From Pseudoalteromonas amylolytica (GTDB taxonomy: Bacteria; Pseudomonadota; Gammaproteobacteria; Enterobacterales; Alteromonadaceae): 64,000 bases of DNA. The translations under genes and the position numbers were made by a program. The stretch lies in NCBI RefSeq assembly GCF_001854605.1, contig NZ_MKJU01000005.1, forward strand, positions 1-64,000, read 5' to 3'. Of this stretch, positions 45,395 to 55,988 are shown piece by piece; position 1 is the first letter of the stretch, and the number at the start of each line of letters is the position of its first letter. The notes below the pieces were generated by a model, which ran no database searches, had not been told where the DNA came from, and saw nothing but the letters and a program-made list of their open reading frames with translations.

Positions 45395-46291
45395 ATGAAT
45401 AACAACAGATTACGTATCGCAATTCAAAAGTCTGGACGCCTTTCTAAAGACTGCCAAGATTTACTTAAGCAGCTAGGTGTTAAACTCAACCTTCGTGAAC
45501 AACGCCTTATTGCGCACTCCACTAACATGCCTATCGACATACTTCGTGTACGTGATGACGACATCCCCGGCTTGGTCATGGATGGCGTATGTGATTTAGG
45601 TATCGTGGGTGAAAACGTGTTGGTAGAAGCACAGGCTGAACGTTCTGGTGGCACTCAAAACGCCGAAGTTATTAAACTATCAAAATTAGATTTTGGCTAT
45701 TGCCGCTTAGCGCTTGCGTGGCCTCAAGAGTTGGGTCCTCAAGACAAGTCATGGTTCGAAGGTAAACGCATTGCCACCACCTACCCTGAAATTTTAAAGC
45801 AATATTTACAACGCGAGAACATTAATGCCAGCGTGGTCATGCTAACTGGCTCTGTCGAAGTTGCTCCTCGTGCTGGTTTAGCCGACGCCATTTGTGATTT
45901 AGTCTCAACAGGTGCCACTTTAGAAGCCAACGGCTTAATGCAAGGTGACACAATCTTAGAATCAAATGCGTGTTTAATTCAAAACCCTAACCTAAGCGAC
46001 AACAATAAGTTAGCCCTGATTGAAAAACTTATGCCGCGCTTAAAAGGTGTTAAACAAGCTAAAGAAAGCAAATACATCATGCTACACGCGCCAAAAAACA
46101 AGCTCGATGAAATTTGTGAATTACTACCAGGCACAGGACAACCCACATTACTCGCGCTAGCTGGTAGCGACGAATATGTTGCCTTACACATGGTTAGCAC
46201 CGAAACCTTGTTCTGGGAAACGATGGAAGAGCTCAAAGCGCTAGGCGCAAACTCTATCCTAGTTATGCCAATTGAAAAAATGATGGAGTAA
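45395..46291 (+). CDS. hisG: ATP phosphoribosyltransferase, long form
   Basis: 298 residues, the long hexameric type with a C-terminal ACT-like regulatory domain (about 225-298). [15 protein letters not shown] at the N-terminus, [10 protein letters not shown] near 68 and [19 protein letters not shown] near 168 (PRPP loop) are visible. It catalyses the first step of histidine synthesis and is feedback-inhibited by histidine. First gene of the his operon, preceded by the attenuator. Confidence 0.97.
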   Translation: MNNNRLRIAIQKSGRLSKDCQDLLKQLGVKLNLREQRLIAHSTNMPIDILRVRDDDIPGLVMDGVCDLGIVGENVLVEAQAERSGGTQNAEVIKLSKLDFGYCRLALAWPQELGPQDKSWFEGKRIATTYPEILKQYLQRENINASVVMLTGSVEVAPRAGLADAICDLVSTGATLEANGLMQGDTILESNACLIQNPNLSDNNKLALIEKLMPRLKGVKQAKESKYIMLHAPKNKLDEICELLPGTGQPTLLALAGSDEYVALHMVSTETLFWETMEELKALGANSILVMPIEKMME

Positions 46292-46295
46292 TATC

Positions 46296-47594
46296 GTGAT
46301 CCGTTGGAATGAGGTCAGTCAACAAACGCAACAAGCGCTACTTACACGCCCTGCTGTGAATGCGAGTGAAGCAGTTGAAACAAGCGTGCTGGAAATAATT
46401 GACGAAGTGAAAACATGTGGTGATCAGGCATTGCTTAAATATGCTCAGCTATTCGATAAACGCACTAACGCGCGTCTTCGCACACCGATGCAGGAAATAG
46501 CAGATAGCGAGAAGCAACTAACGAGCAAACTGAAAGCGGCCATCGATCAAGCATACAGCAACATTAAAGCGTTTCACCATGCTCAATTACCGCAAGACAT
46601 TAAACTACAGACAACAACAGGCGTTGAGTGCGAACTAAAATACCAAGCAATCGACGCAGTTGGGTTATATGTACCAGGCGGTAGCGCCCCGCTGCCTTCT
46701 TCGGTGCTAATGCAAGGTGTATGTGCACAATTGTGTGGTGCGAAAACCATCGTTTTAGCAACCCCTGTTAATGGTGATAACGCCATTAACCCAGCTATTT
46801 TGTATGCCGCCAAACTGTGTGGTATTTCCATCATCGTTGAAAGTGGTGGTGCAGGCGCTATCGCCGCAATGGCGTTGGGCACCGAAAGCGTACCAAAAGT
46901 AAACAAAGTATTTGGTCCTGGCAATAGCTATGTAACTATGGCGAAACAAATTCTCAGCCAAACACAAACAGGTTTTGCTATTGATATGCCAGCAGGTCCA
47001 TCTGAGGTATTAGTCATTGCCGATGAGCGTGCGAACCCAAATTTTATTGCCGCTGATTTGCTCTCTCAAGCTGAGCATGGCGCTGACTCGCAAGTCATCT
47101 TACTGACCAACAGTGCGCAAATAATTGAACAAACAAAAGCTGCCATTGATAAACAGTTACAAAATTTAAGTCGCCGAAGTATTGCAGCGGCGGCACTACA
47201 AAATAGCGCACTCATTTTAGTTGAGTCAGTTGAGCAGGCTTTTGAAGTCTCGGCCCAATACGGACCAGAGCACCTAATTTTACAACTGGCAGATGCAGCG
47301 CCATTCATGTCTTTAGTAAAAAATGCAGGGTCTGTTTTTGTTGGTGATTACACACCTGAATCAGCAGGAGACTATGCCTCAGGTACCAATCACGTGTTGC
47401 CAACTTACGGTTACTCAAAGGTGTATTCAAGTCTTAATCTATTAGATTTTTATAGAACCTATACCGTACAAAGTATTACCCCACAAGGGCTTAGAAACCT
47501 CAGTAGCGCAATCTTACCTTTAGCCAACGCTGAAGGGCTGGATGCACACGCAAACGCCGTGAAGGTTCGTTTGGAGACAATACAAAATGACTAA
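46296..47594 (+). CDS. hisD: Histidinol dehydrogenase
   Basis: 432 residues from GTG 46296 with GGAG upstream in the end of hisG. Signature GLYVPGGSAPLPSSVLM near 130, NKVFGPGNSYVTMAK near 205 and AEHGADSQVIL with the zinc and catalytic residues near 260; the general-base His is in EHL near 325. It oxidises histidinol to histidine in two steps. 4 nt from hisG. Confidence 0.97.
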   Translation: MIRWNEVSQQTQQALLTRPAVNASEAVETSVLEIIDEVKTCGDQALLKYAQLFDKRTNARLRTPMQEIADSEKQLTSKLKAAIDQAYSNIKAFHHAQLPQDIKLQTTTGVECELKYQAIDAVGLYVPGGSAPLPSSVLMQGVCAQLCGAKTIVLATPVNGDNAINPAILYAAKLCGISIIVESGGAGAIAAMALGTESVPKVNKVFGPGNSYVTMAKQILSQTQTGFAIDMPAGPSEVLVIADERANPNFIAADLLSQAEHGADSQVILLTNSAQIIEQTKAAIDKQLQNLSRRSIAAAALQNSALILVESVEQAFEVSAQYGPEHLILQLADAAPFMSLVKNAGSVFVGDYTPESAGDYASGTNHVLPTYGYSKVYSSLNLLDFYRTYTVQSITPQGLRNLSSAILPLANAEGLDAHANAVKVRLETIQND

Positions 47595-48660
47595 GCAAAC
47601 ATTTCCTAATAGCCTGCTACCAAAGAACATAAATGCCTTAGCTGCATACAGTTCAGCGAAAAGCCAAAAGCTTACAGGCTCAACTTGGCTTAATGCCAAT
47701 GAAAGTCCGTATTCAAAAACCATCGAGCTGAGCTTGTCTGATCTTAATCGCTATCCAGACCCACAGCCTGAATCTGTGATCCAAGCCTATGCACAATATG
47801 CTCAACTAGACAAAGATCAAGTCGTTATGACCAGAGGCGCTGACGAAGGCATCGAGTTGCTGGTGAGAACCTATTGTAAAAGTGGTGAAGACAGTATCGC
47901 GTTATTCTTGCCCACTTATGGCATGTATAAAGTAACCGCAGATAGTCACAATGTGACAATCAATGCGTTAACCCAAGACCTGCTACTACAAGGCAGCAGC
48001 GAACAAATCGTTACCGCTGTGGGTAACAGTAAACTGGTGTTTATTTGTAACCCAAACAACCCGACAGGCAGTACTACTGAACTTAGTAAAATATCAGCTA
48101 TTGCCAAGGCGCTAGAAAACAAAGCAATCGTCGTAGTAGATGAAGCCTACATAGAGTTCTGCCCTGAACAAACAGCATCCTCTTTACTCCAAGACTTCGA
48201 CAATATCGTAGTGCTGCGTACCTTATCCAAGGCGTTTGCACTGGCAGGCCTCAGAACAGGTTTCATGCTTGCCAATACCAAGCTGCTCGCCCCTATTCGT
48301 AAAGTGATTGCGCCCTATCCTGTATCTCGTGTGGTTGCCAAAATTGCTGAACAGGCGCTTCAAGCGGATGCAATCACACAAATGCGCCGCCAAGTGACCA
48401 TTTTAAACCGCGCTAAAACCACTTTGGTGCAATGGCTCAAAGAATGCTCGGCAGTGGATAAAGTACTTGATGGACAAGGTAACTTTGTCACCGTACAGCT
48501 TTCCAACAAAGCAGATATAGACAAAGCAATGCAAAGTGGGCTGATCATGCGACCATTTACCCTGTACGAGCAAGATAACTGGTTACGAATCTCCATCGGC
48601 AATGAGCAAGAACTAGAACAAGTAAAGAATTGGCTTGATGCGTTAAACGCACAGCAGTAG
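47587..48660 (+). CDS. hisC: Histidinol-phosphate aminotransferase
   Basis: 357 residues. PLP-dependent fold-type I enzyme: NANESPYS near 37, NPNNPTGS near 158, DEAYIEF near 185 and the Schiff-base Lys in [15 protein letters not shown] near 218. Overlaps hisD by 8 nt. Confidence 0.97.
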   Translation: MTKQTFPNSLLPKNINALAAYSSAKSQKLTGSTWLNANESPYSKTIELSLSDLNRYPDPQPESVIQAYAQYAQLDKDQVVMTRGADEGIELLVRTYCKSGEDSIALFLPTYGMYKVTADSHNVTINALTQDLLLQGSSEQIVTAVGNSKLVFICNPNNPTGSTTELSKISAIAKALENKAIVVVDEAYIEFCPEQTASSLLQDFDNIVVLRTLSKAFALAGLRTGFMLANTKLLAPIRKVIAPYPVSRVVAKIAEQALQADAITQMRRQVTILNRAKTTLVQWLKECSAVDKVLDGQGNFVTVQLSNKADIDKAMQSGLIMRPFTLYEQDNWLRISIGNEQELEQVKNWLDALNAQQ

Positions 48661-48670
48661 AGGATCAGAT

Positions 48671-49732
48671 ATGAGCACACCTTACCTATTTATTGACCGA
48701 GATGGCACTTTGATTGAAGAGCCGATTATTGATAAACAAGTTGATAGCTTAGAAAAACTCAGCTTACTCCCCAACGTTATTCCCGCATTGTTGCAACTAC
48801 AGGCTGCGGGCTATCGACTGGTGATGGTATCGAATCAGGATGGACTTGGCACCGATAGTTTTCCGACTGCGGATTTTGATATCGCACAAGATAAGATGAT
48901 GGAGATTTTTACCAGTCAGGGGATTTCATTCGACGACGTGTTGATCTGCCCTCACTTTGACGAAGACAACTGCCAGTGCAGAAAGCCCAAAACGGGGCTG
49001 CTTACAGAGCTGATGCGCTCTGGTAAAGTCGACTTGGCTCGTTCTTATGTCATCGGCGATCGCCAAACAGACATAGGCCTTGCACAAAATCTATGTATTG
49101 AAGGTATCTTGTATGAGAATAACTGGCCTGCAATTGTCACTAAATTGACCACCCAAGACCGCCGTGCCAGTGTCACTCGTGATACCAAAGAGACGCAAAT
49201 ATCTGTCGCTGCAAACTTAGATCAAAGCGCCAACGGGCAGATAAACACCGGCCTTGGCTTTTTTGATCACATGTTGGACCAAATCCGTACACACGCCAAT
49301 ATTGGTTTGAATATAACAGCCAGTGGCGACTTACACATTGATGAGCATCACCTTGTGGAAGATGTGGGCATCGCATTAGGTCAAGTATTAAAGAGCGCAT
49401 TAGGGACAAAATCGCAAATCGCTCGATATGGTTTTTCACTGCCAATGGACGAATGTAAGGCGGAGTGTCAATTGGATTTGTCGGGTCGCGCTTCGTTCGT
49501 GCTCAACGCAAACTTCAGTCGTGACAAGGTAGGCGATTTAGATGTGCAAATGGTTGAGCACTTTTTTAAGTCGTTAGCAGATAACGCTCAAGTCAGTTTA
49601 ATTCTGTCAGTATCGGACGGCAATTGTCATCACCAAGTTGAAGGTCTGTTCAAAGCCTTCTCAAGGGCACTTAGAATGGCAATCGCAAAAGATTTACAAC
49701 AGCAAACCGCAAGCTCTAAGGGGTGTTTATGA
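48671..49732 (+). CDS. hisB: Bifunctional histidinol-phosphatase / imidazoleglycerol-phosphate dehydratase
   Basis: 353 residues. The N-terminal HAD phosphatase (about 1-165) has the nucleophile Asp in [13 protein letters not shown] and a zinc loop [17 protein letters not shown]. The C-terminal dehydratase (about 170-353) has the metal-binding [10 protein letters not shown] and [12 protein letters not shown] motifs. The fusion is typical of gammaproteobacteria. 10 nt after hisC. Confidence 0.97.
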   Translation: MSTPYLFIDRDGTLIEEPIIDKQVDSLEKLSLLPNVIPALLQLQAAGYRLVMVSNQDGLGTDSFPTADFDIAQDKMMEIFTSQGISFDDVLICPHFDEDNCQCRKPKTGLLTELMRSGKVDLARSYVIGDRQTDIGLAQNLCIEGILYENNWPAIVTKLTTQDRRASVTRDTKETQISVAANLDQSANGQINTGLGFFDHMLDQIRTHANIGLNITASGDLHIDEHHLVEDVGIALGQVLKSALGTKSQIARYGFSLPMDECKAECQLDLSGRASFVLNANFSRDKVGDLDVQMVEHFFKSLADNAQVSLILSVSDGNCHHQVEGLFKAFSRALRMAIAKDLQQQTASSKGCL

Positions 49733-50322
49733 TTGCCATTATCAATACTGGGTGTGCCAATATCAACTCCGTTCGATTCGCCTTCGAACGCTTGGGAGTG
49801 ACACCTGAGGTGATCACCGAGCCTGCTCAATTGCGCCACTTTGAACGCGCCATTTTGCCAGGGGTTGGCCATGCAAAAGTCGCGATGGAGCGACTCAAAC
49901 AAGGCGGCTGGCAACAAGCAATCGCAGAATATCAACGCCCTTTGATGGGAATTTGTTTAGGCATGCAGTTGCTATGCGAGCATACCAATGAAGGAGATGT
50001 TCCGTGCCTAGGTATGATCCCCGGCAATGTTGAGCTATTAGAAGTTGGTGATTTGACTTCACCACATATGGGGTGGAACAACCTAGCAAAGATAAAACCA
50101 CATCCTTTAACTCAAGGACTCGACGAGACTCAACAAGTATATTTCGTCCATAGTTACGCTCACACAATCAACAACGCCACCTTAGTTGAAGGAGAATATG
50201 GTAATAAATTCTCTGCCATTGTCGCGAAAGATAATTATGCGGGTATGCAGTTTCACCCTGAGCGCAGCGCTAAAGTTGGCGCAAAACTTTTACAGAATTT
50301 TATAGATTGGCAACTGGCCTAA
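49729..50322 (+). CDS. hisH: Imidazole glycerol phosphate synthase, glutaminase subunit
   Basis: 197 residues from ATG 49729, overlapping the hisB stop (ATGA). Class I glutamine amidotransferase: oxyanion PGVGH, nucleophile Cys in [11 protein letters not shown] near 80, and His/Glu in MQFHPERS near 178. Gives ammonia to HisF. Confidence 0.97.
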   Translation: MIAIINTGCANINSVRFAFERLGVTPEVITEPAQLRHFERAILPGVGHAKVAMERLKQGGWQQAIAEYQRPLMGICLGMQLLCEHTNEGDVPCLGMIPGNVELLEVGDLTSPHMGWNNLAKIKPHPLTQGLDETQQVYFVHSYAHTINNATLVEGEYGNKFSAIVAKDNYAGMQFHPERSAKVGAKLLQNFIDWQLA

Positions 50323-50331
50323 GGATTGTTG

Positions 50332-51066
50332 ATGATAATTCCAGCATTAGATGTACTGCAAAACCAAGTCGTTCGATTGTATCAAGGCAAATACGATACT
50401 GCCCAATTTTATCCGTTTGAGCTGGCCTGTCGATTACAAGAATACCAAAACAGTGGCGCGCAAAAGCTTCACCTCGTTGATTTGGAAGGTGCAAGAGATC
50501 CAAACAAAAAGCAGTGGGAACAAATCCAAGCCGCAACTAAAGCATTGAATGTACCCTATCAAGTTGGTGGCGGTGTACGTCGATATGAAGACGTCAAACA
50601 ATGGCTAGATGCCGGAGCTGCTCAAGTTGTTATCGGATCCATGGCGGTAGACAAACGCCAAGAAGTCGCACAGTGGCTCAAAGAATTCGGTGCAAAGCGT
50701 TTTGTTATTGCCCTAGATGTCAACAAAACAGAAACTGGATGGGCACCTGCAACACATGGTTGGCTTGCTGACGGTGAAGACAACTTATTTGAACTGGTAG
50801 ACTTTTATGCGGACCTTGGCGTGATAGATTTTTTATGTACGGACATTAGTAAAGATGGCACCATGACAGGCCCGTCTTTTGAGTTGTACAAACAACTTAT
50901 AGCGCACAACAGCGATATTAAGGTGCAAGCTTCAGGCGGCGTGAGTTCATTATCAGATATAAAAACGCTCGTAGAGATAGGCGTGGGTGGAGTTATTCTT
51001 GGTAAATCCTTGCTCGATGGAGTCTTCAGCGTTGAGGAGGCATTAGCATGTTGTCAAAGCGCATAA
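50332..51066 (+). CDS. hisA: ProFAR isomerase
   Basis: 244 residues from ATG 50332 (MIIPALDVL); an in-frame start 6 nt earlier is less likely. TIM barrel with the catalytic Asp in [16 protein letters not shown] near 75, and the second Asp in [13 protein letters not shown] near 170, plus the phosphate loops ASGGVSS and GGVILGKSL. Converts ProFAR to PRFAR. Confidence 0.97.
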   Translation: MIIPALDVLQNQVVRLYQGKYDTAQFYPFELACRLQEYQNSGAQKLHLVDLEGARDPNKKQWEQIQAATKALNVPYQVGGGVRRYEDVKQWLDAGAAQVVIGSMAVDKRQEVAQWLKEFGAKRFVIALDVNKTETGWAPATHGWLADGEDNLFELVDFYADLGVIDFLCTDISKDGTMTGPSFELYKQLIAHNSDIKVQASGGVSSLSDIKTLVEIGVGGVILGKSLLDGVFSVEEALACCQSA

Positions 51067-51827
51067 TTCCATGCTTGGATGTTAAAAATGGTCAAGTCGT
51101 AAAAGGCGTAAAGTTCAAAGGCCATGAAGTAGTTGGAGACATACTAGAGCTCGCCCAACTATATAGTGAAGCGGGAGCTGACGAACTCGTATTCTATGAA
51201 ATCAGCGCTAGCGTAGAAAAACGTCTATTGGACGTTAACTGGGTAAGCAATATCGCCAAGCACATCGACATTCCATTTTGTGTTGCCGGCGGCATAAAAT
51301 CTGTGGCAGATGCTGCTAAGGTACTAGAACAAGGCGCTGACAAAATCAGTATTAATAGCCCAGCAATTGCACGACCGCAACTGATCAAAGAGTTACACGA
51401 TGAGTTTGGCAAGCAATGCGTGGTAGTAGGCATTGACAGCTTCTATGATGAAGCCACAGGAGATTATTTGGTTTATCAATTAACCGGCGACCCAAACGCA
51501 TCTAGCAGAACGCGTTACAAAACACAGCAATGGGTTCAAATGGTACAAGACTTGGGCGCGGGAGAAATTGTATTGAACTGTATGAACCAAGATGGCGTAC
51601 GCAATGGCTATGACAATGCACAGCTGAGCTTAATTCGTCGTATCTGTGACATTCCGTTAATTGCCTCTGGCGGTGCGGGAACTATGCAAGACTTTGCGGA
51701 CGTATTTAAGCAAAGTAAAGTTGATGGTGCACTCGCTGCCAGCGTATTTCATAAAAACATGATTGATATTGGGCAACTAAAAACATTTTTAGCACAGCAA
51801 CAGGTGGCGGTAAGACAATGCAATTAA
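51048..51827 (+). CDS. hisF: Imidazole glycerol phosphate synthase, cyclase subunit
   Basis: 259 residues. TIM barrel with catalytic Asp in IPCLDVKNG near residue 10 and Asp in [13 protein letters not shown] near 178; phosphate-binding ASGGAG and GALAASVFH. Overlaps hisA by 19 nt. Confidence 0.97.
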   Translation: MLSKRIIPCLDVKNGQVVKGVKFKGHEVVGDILELAQLYSEAGADELVFYEISASVEKRLLDVNWVSNIAKHIDIPFCVAGGIKSVADAAKVLEQGADKISINSPAIARPQLIKELHDEFGKQCVVVGIDSFYDEATGDYLVYQLTGDPNASSRTRYKTQQWVQMVQDLGAGEIVLNCMNQDGVRNGYDNAQLSLIRRICDIPLIASGGAGTMQDFADVFKQSKVDGALAASVFHKNMIDIGQLKTFLAQQQVAVRQCN

Positions 51828-52435
51828 CTCCAGATAACTTAAGTAAACTAGACTTTGAAAAATGTCCGTTAATGCCAGCCATTGTACAAGATGCAGCGAC
51901 CGGACAAATCCTCATGCAAGGCTTTATGAACGAAGCCGCTATCGCCGCAACGTTTGAAAAGCAACTTGTCACTTTTTACTCAAGATCCAAACAGCGGTTA
52001 TGGACCAAGGGTGAAGAATCTCACAATGTTTTACGATTAGTCAGTGCGCATACTGACTGTGATTATGATGCTATTTTGCTATTAGCTACACCTGCGGGAC
52101 CGACATGTCATTTAGGCACACAAAGCTGCTTTGGTGACGCAAAACCTGTGACGAGCTTTCTAGCGCAGCTAGAACAAGTAATTGTGTCACGTAAAACTGA
52201 TGACCCAAATACCAGCTACACAGCCTCACTATTCGCAAAAGATATTAGTCGAAGTTGCCAAAAGGTTGGAGAAGAAGGTGTTGAGGTGGCACTCGCCGCC
52301 ATGAAACAAGACAAGCTCGAACTTATAAACGAATCAGCGGACTTACTTTATCACCTGCTCGTACTGCTACAACGCAGTGATACCAGCTTACAAGAAGTTG
52401 TTGACTGTTTAGAAACAAGACACAAATCTTGTTAA
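51818..52435 (+). CDS. hisI: Bifunctional PR-AMP cyclohydrolase / PR-ATP pyrophosphatase
   Basis: 205 residues. The N-terminal cyclohydrolase (about 1-115) has [25 protein letters not shown] and DCDYDAILL with zinc/magnesium ligands. The C-terminal pyrophosphohydrolase (about 120-205) has [13 protein letters not shown] and [13 protein letters not shown]. Last gene of the operon; overlaps hisF by 10 nt. Confidence 0.96.
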   Translation: MQLTPDNLSKLDFEKCPLMPAIVQDAATGQILMQGFMNEAAIAATFEKQLVTFYSRSKQRLWTKGEESHNVLRLVSAHTDCDYDAILLLATPAGPTCHLGTQSCFGDAKPVTSFLAQLEQVIVSRKTDDPNTSYTASLFAKDISRSCQKVGEEGVEVALAAMKQDKLELINESADLLYHLLVLLQRSDTSLQEVVDCLETRHKSC

Positions 52436-52451
52436 CCTCTGGTTATAATAT

Positions 52452-52505
52452 TTTATCATGGTATGATTGTTGGCCTAATAATAACAATAATCATACCGTG
52501 ATAAA
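52452..52505. repeat. 54-nt imperfect inverted repeat after the his operon
   Basis: TTTATCATGGTATGATT..GTT on the left (from 52452) matches the complement of the right arm (52483-52505) with one mismatch and a 3-nt bulge. There is no T-run of the usual kind, so it is either an unusual terminator for the his operon, a binding dyad for the following gene, or a remnant small element. Confidence 0.6.
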
Positions 52506-52604
52506 GCGTTTCGTTTCTTGCCATTTGCATATCGGTTTTTAGGCAAATTCATTCGCTTATACATGGTTTGTGCAAACAATAGCACAATCTTGGAGAGGAA
52601 TGAA

Positions 52605-53375
52605 ATGACAGATCAGCCCCCAATTTTCCTGATTAATTTGGACCAAAGCCCTGATAGGCTTGAGAAATGTAATCTCAGATTAGCGCCTTTTGCTATTAAC
52701 TTTGAGAGGATCAGTGCAGTAATGGGGACTGATGTTGATGAACAAACACTAGCTAAATTTTACTCTCCAACATTGAATGTAAAACAATATCATAGACCTC
52801 TAGGCCCTGGAGAAATTGGCTGCTATATGAGCCATCTAAAAGTATTGCAGCATATAGTTGATAACAACATAGCATACGCCGTCATACTTGAAGATGACTT
52901 TAAAATAGTTGGTGATTTAAACGCGGCAATTGACTCTCTAAAGGATATAGATTTCGAATGGGATATGATCAAACTGGCAGAATACGGTAACCGTGAAAGA
53001 CCAACGGCTTACGAGTTTGCAATTAATGATGTGTATAGTTTAAGGATCCAAAAAAAGGTTTCAGCAGGTACTTGCGCTCAGGCGGTCAGTCTCAGTGGCG
53101 CAAAAAAAATCCTACAATCATCCATCCCCTTTGGCCGTCCAGTGGATACTGATTACCAGCATTGGTGGGAAAAGAGCATCGAAGTATTTACACTTAGTCC
53201 TTGCCCTATTAGGCAGGACTTAGAATTTAAAAGTACCATTGCCGCAATGTCAAAAGGCATCTCATTGAAGAGCATGTTTTGGAGAAGGAAATATCAACAG
53301 CTGATGGGCAAACTTTGCAATCGTTCTAAAACTAACGCACTTGTTAGTAAATATAAAAAGCTTCTTAATAGATAA
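52605..53375 (+). CDS. Glycosyltransferase family 25 (LOS/LPS type)
   Basis: 256 residues from ATG 52605 (GGAGAGGA upstream); the frame opens at 52518 but lacks a site there. Motifs: FLINLDQSPDRLEKC at the N-terminus, a GEIGCYMSHLKVLQ segment, the metal-binding ILEDDFKI near 100 and GTCAQAVSLSGAKKIL near 170, then PVDTDYQHWW. Family 25 enzymes add galactose or similar sugars to lipooligosaccharide. It stands alone, without other LPS genes, between the his operon and a secreted protein; it may be a horizontally gained surface-modifying gene. Confidence 0.87.
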   Translation: MTDQPPIFLINLDQSPDRLEKCNLRLAPFAINFERISAVMGTDVDEQTLAKFYSPTLNVKQYHRPLGPGEIGCYMSHLKVLQHIVDNNIAYAVILEDDFKIVGDLNAAIDSLKDIDFEWDMIKLAEYGNRERPTAYEFAINDVYSLRIQKKVSAGTCAQAVSLSGAKKILQSSIPFGRPVDTDYQHWWEKSIEVFTLSPCPIRQDLEFKSTIAAMSKGISLKSMFWRRKYQQLMGKLCNRSKTNALVSKYKKLLNR

Positions 53376-53541
53376 ATAGCCGTACTCGTGTTACCACTGC
53401 CAACATGTGCCTAATAGCGCCTTCTGGATAAGTAAGCAAAGTTAAAAGTCAAGTATTTATATTCCTGTTGGCCCTATTGACTTAGATCAGCTCAATCAAC
53501 AGAATGTACCTGACTTTTGAACAAACATAATAAGGATTATT

Positions 53542-54198
53542 ATGAAAAGAGTACTAACCGTTGCGGCTCTAACCGCAAGCTTCTTATCTATTCAAGCAAA
53601 TGCCGCTGTATTTGGTAGTTATGTCAAGATCAACCAATCTGAATATCGTAACCATGTTTTTCGCGTTGAAACAACGCCAAAAGCCATTAAAGATTTTGAT
53701 TCATCAAGATTACAATACTCGCATTTCCAAGATAGCGAGTATGGTAACTTAAATAGCAATTATAGTGCGATGGCTGATGGGCTGTGTGTAGATGCGACAT
53801 CAAGGAAAGTGCCCGGTGTGATTAAAGGCGGCTACTGCTATGTAGAGCACAATGGTAAAAACTGGAAAAATGGCGACTATTACTACTTAGCTTCTGGTAA
53901 TTATGAATGGCGTAAGATAGGAAATGGCTATACTCTACGAGGCGATGAAGTAACAGCAGGCGGTACTGACTCTGGAGAATATTCGTACCACTGTATCGCT
54001 GAAGGTGTTGACGGTGACAGCTATAAGCGATTCAGAGTCGTTGGTAAATATATTCCAAATCATGATACTTGCTATGTTGGGCTAGGAACAAACAAAGGGC
54101 ATACAAGAGCCGTACATATCGGCCATTCGACAGGTGTTCCATCTTATTACCCTTGGGCAGCTAAGTATACTCATGCGTGGATTTTAGTTGCTAGATAA
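53542..54198 (+). CDS. Secreted protein of unknown function
   Basis: 218 residues. Signal peptide LTVAALTASFLSIQANA, then a beta-rich, Tyr/Gly-rich domain with six cysteines. Two similar segments, GLCVDATSRKVPGVIKGGYC and HCIAEGVDGDSYKRFRV with DTCYVGLGTNKG, suggest an internal duplication that loosely recalls DM9/DUF3421-type carbohydrate-binding repeats. I cannot confirm that family. A good ATG context (AAGGATTATT) precedes it. It is probably periplasmic or released, in an accessory-looking stretch. Confidence 0.65.
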   Translation: MKRVLTVAALTASFLSIQANAAVFGSYVKINQSEYRNHVFRVETTPKAIKDFDSSRLQYSHFQDSEYGNLNSNYSAMADGLCVDATSRKVPGVIKGGYCYVEHNGKNWKNGDYYYLASGNYEWRKIGNGYTLRGDEVTAGGTDSGEYSYHCIAEGVDGDSYKRFRVVGKYIPNHDTCYVGLGTNKGHTRAVHIGHSTGVPSYYPWAAKYTHAWILVAR

Positions 54199-54210
54199 AT
54201 AAGTACTGTT

Positions 54211-54240
54211 TAGCTCTACTTGTAATACTTGGTAGAGCTA
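54211..54240 (+). terminator. Hairpin after the secreted protein gene
   Basis: TAGCTCTAC (54211-54219) pairs perfectly with GTAGAGCTA (54232-54240) over a 12-nt loop, 13 nt after the stop. There is no T-run, so terminator strength is doubtful. Confidence 0.5.
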
Positions 54241-54471
54241 AATTGGGGTAAATCTTCAGCGGTTATTACCGTCTCCTACATTATCTACTCGCACTCACTT
54301 CTCTATACCATCAATGAAAACAACGAAAAGTAGGTCACCATTTAAAGTAACTATTAAAAATCCATTTACAGGTCAAGAATCACTGACTTGAGGTAAAAAA
54401 TTTTTGACATAGATTGAAAACAGCAATATGCTTAACAAGGTCAAATATTTTTTACATTAGGTTAGGTTTTT

Positions 54472-54972
54472 ATGACACGACAAACACAGATAAAAGACTT
54501 TCTGCAAAGTATCAGCTTTAGAGAGCTCACTTTAACTATCGATTTGCTGGTTAGCACTTATATCGGCTATTTCTATTTATCAAGCCTGTATAATGCAACG
54601 CAGGAACAACTGGCTTCAGCTTCTTGGCTATCTTCACTCTTACTACAGGTTGTGACCTACAGTGTCGTACTTATGGTGTTGAGTTATTTATTGCTGACAT
54701 TTATCAGCGATAATGAACTAAACCAACCACTTGATGTGAGAGAAAAACAAATAGATTTAGTGGGTTATAAATATAAAGCTCATATTCTACAAGCAGGTAT
54801 TTGTATCGCTATTTTTCAATATCAAGCGCAGGTCAATGATTGGGGGCCAGCCATTGAATATAGCGTCCCATATTTACCCTTACATGTCATGGTCGCAGCG
54901 TTTTTACTTGCCGAAATCTGCAGTTATGTAATGCAACTATTCAAAGGACGCACCGGAGACATCTATGAGTAA
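54472..54972 (+). CDS. Four-helix membrane protein paired with an HTH regulator
   Basis: 166 residues with four predicted membrane helices (about 20-40, 55-80, 100-115 and 130-155). No family motif I can name; the layout resembles DUF2178/DUF2975-type small membrane proteins that are typically encoded with a short XRE regulator. It overlaps the downstream HTH gene by 8 nt, so the pair is coupled. Such pairs are found scattered in bacteria and may sense membrane stress. Confidence 0.7.
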   Translation: MTRQTQIKDFLQSISFRELTLTIDLLVSTYIGYFYLSSLYNATQEQLASASWLSSLLLQVVTYSVVLMVLSYLLLTFISDNELNQPLDVREKQIDLVGYKYKAHILQAGICIAIFQYQAQVNDWGPAIEYSVPYLPLHVMVAAFLLAEICSYVMQLFKGRTGDIYE

Positions 54973-55183
54973 ATGTGCAATTACAAATTCTATTCGCACA
55001 CTGCGCTTTTTGAATAATGAGATGACCCAAAAACAATTGGCAGAAGCGATTGGCGTAACCAGACAAACCGTTATGGCTATTGAAGCTAACAAGTATTCAC
55101 CAACGTTAGAAGTCGCCTTCAAAATTGCAGCGGTGTTTAACTTGCCCCTTGAAGATGTATTTCAATATCATAAAACTGAGTGA
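54965..55183 (+). CDS. Short XRE-family HTH regulator (YozG-like)
   Basis: 72 residues, nearly all a Cro/C1-type helix-turn-helix: MTQKQLAEAIGVTRQTVMAI then YSPTLEVAFKIAAVF and a conserved PLEDVF end. It is of the small type that accompanies a membrane partner, here encoded just upstream with an 8-nt overlap. Likely an autoregulator whose activity depends on the membrane protein. Confidence 0.87.
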   Translation: MSKCAITNSIRTLRFLNNEMTQKQLAEAIGVTRQTVMAIEANKYSPTLEVAFKIAAVFNLPLEDVFQYHKTE

Positions 55184-55266
55184 GCTTTATTATTAATCCT
55201 TTACTGTGTTTAAACTAAATACGAATTTGCTGCGACTAAGTTGTTAAAACACAGGATTGTAACTTT

Positions 55267-55878
55267 ATGAAAACACAACTTTTATCACTTGGAATTATAC
55301 TCTCAACAACTTTAACCGCCTGCTCAAAGCCTCCCGTTGATTGTGATGCGTTCGCCTTACAAGAAAATTCAGACTACGTTTTGCCCTATCAAACTGGCGA
55401 ATCATATGAAGTCTTAGTCTCAACAGGCCATTATACAAAAGCCAACCAGGGCGTCGGCCTATACGCTGTTGATTTTGTCATGCCCATCGGCACAAAAGTT
55501 GTGGCAGCAAGAGATGGTGAAGTAGTCTCTATACGCGAGTTATACGAAGACTATAACGGTGAAGATCTAAAAGAGAATTATATTTTCATTCGTCACAATG
55601 ATGGCACCATTGCGCGCTACTTCCATTTGACTCACAAAGGCGTGTTGGTCAATGAAGGCGATGAAGTAAAAGCAGGAGATGTAATTGGCCGAAGCGGAAA
55701 CACGGGGCAAAGCGGCGGTCCCCACCTACATTTTGATGTACAAAAATGCGGTCCTAACCTTCCCCCTGAATACAACAAATTACCCTGTGGGCAAACGCTA
55801 CCGGTTACTTTCAGAAACACTCGGCCTCATGAGTGTGGCCTGACCATAGGTGAACACTACCTTGCGCTAAAAGACTAA
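55267..55878 (+). CDS. M23-family peptidase lipoprotein
   Basis: 203 residues. Lipobox LTAC places the lipid on Cys19. The LytM domain spans about 60-165: YAVDFVMPIGTKVVAARDG, RHNDGTIARYFHLTHKG and GNTGQSGGPHLHFDV. The HxH of HLHF and the FHL His are kept, but the first zinc ligand His four residues before the Asp (usual HxxxD) is Leu. It may therefore be a weak or non-catalytic relative or use a shifted His. Extra Cys pairs lie at both ends. Monocistronic; divergence from neighbours suggests an accessory gene. Confidence 0.82.
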   Translation: MKTQLLSLGIILSTTLTACSKPPVDCDAFALQENSDYVLPYQTGESYEVLVSTGHYTKANQGVGLYAVDFVMPIGTKVVAARDGEVVSIRELYEDYNGEDLKENYIFIRHNDGTIARYFHLTHKGVLVNEGDEVKAGDVIGRSGNTGQSGGPHLHFDVQKCGPNLPPEYNKLPCGQTLPVTFRNTRPHECGLTIGEHYLALKD

Positions 55879-55988
55879 CGTTGCTGACATTAAAACTCGT
55901 CGCAAATGTGATGGAACGCTTTGCAAAGGGTTAGCTTGGTGATAATTGTCTATGTAGTTTCATACAATATGCTCACCAAGCTTAAAAG

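Noticed and set aside
54472..55183. Toxin-antitoxin system in the membrane protein/XRE pair
   Set aside because: The membrane protein has four helices and resembles sensor-type partners of YozG-like regulators, not a known toxin; the coupling alone is not enough.
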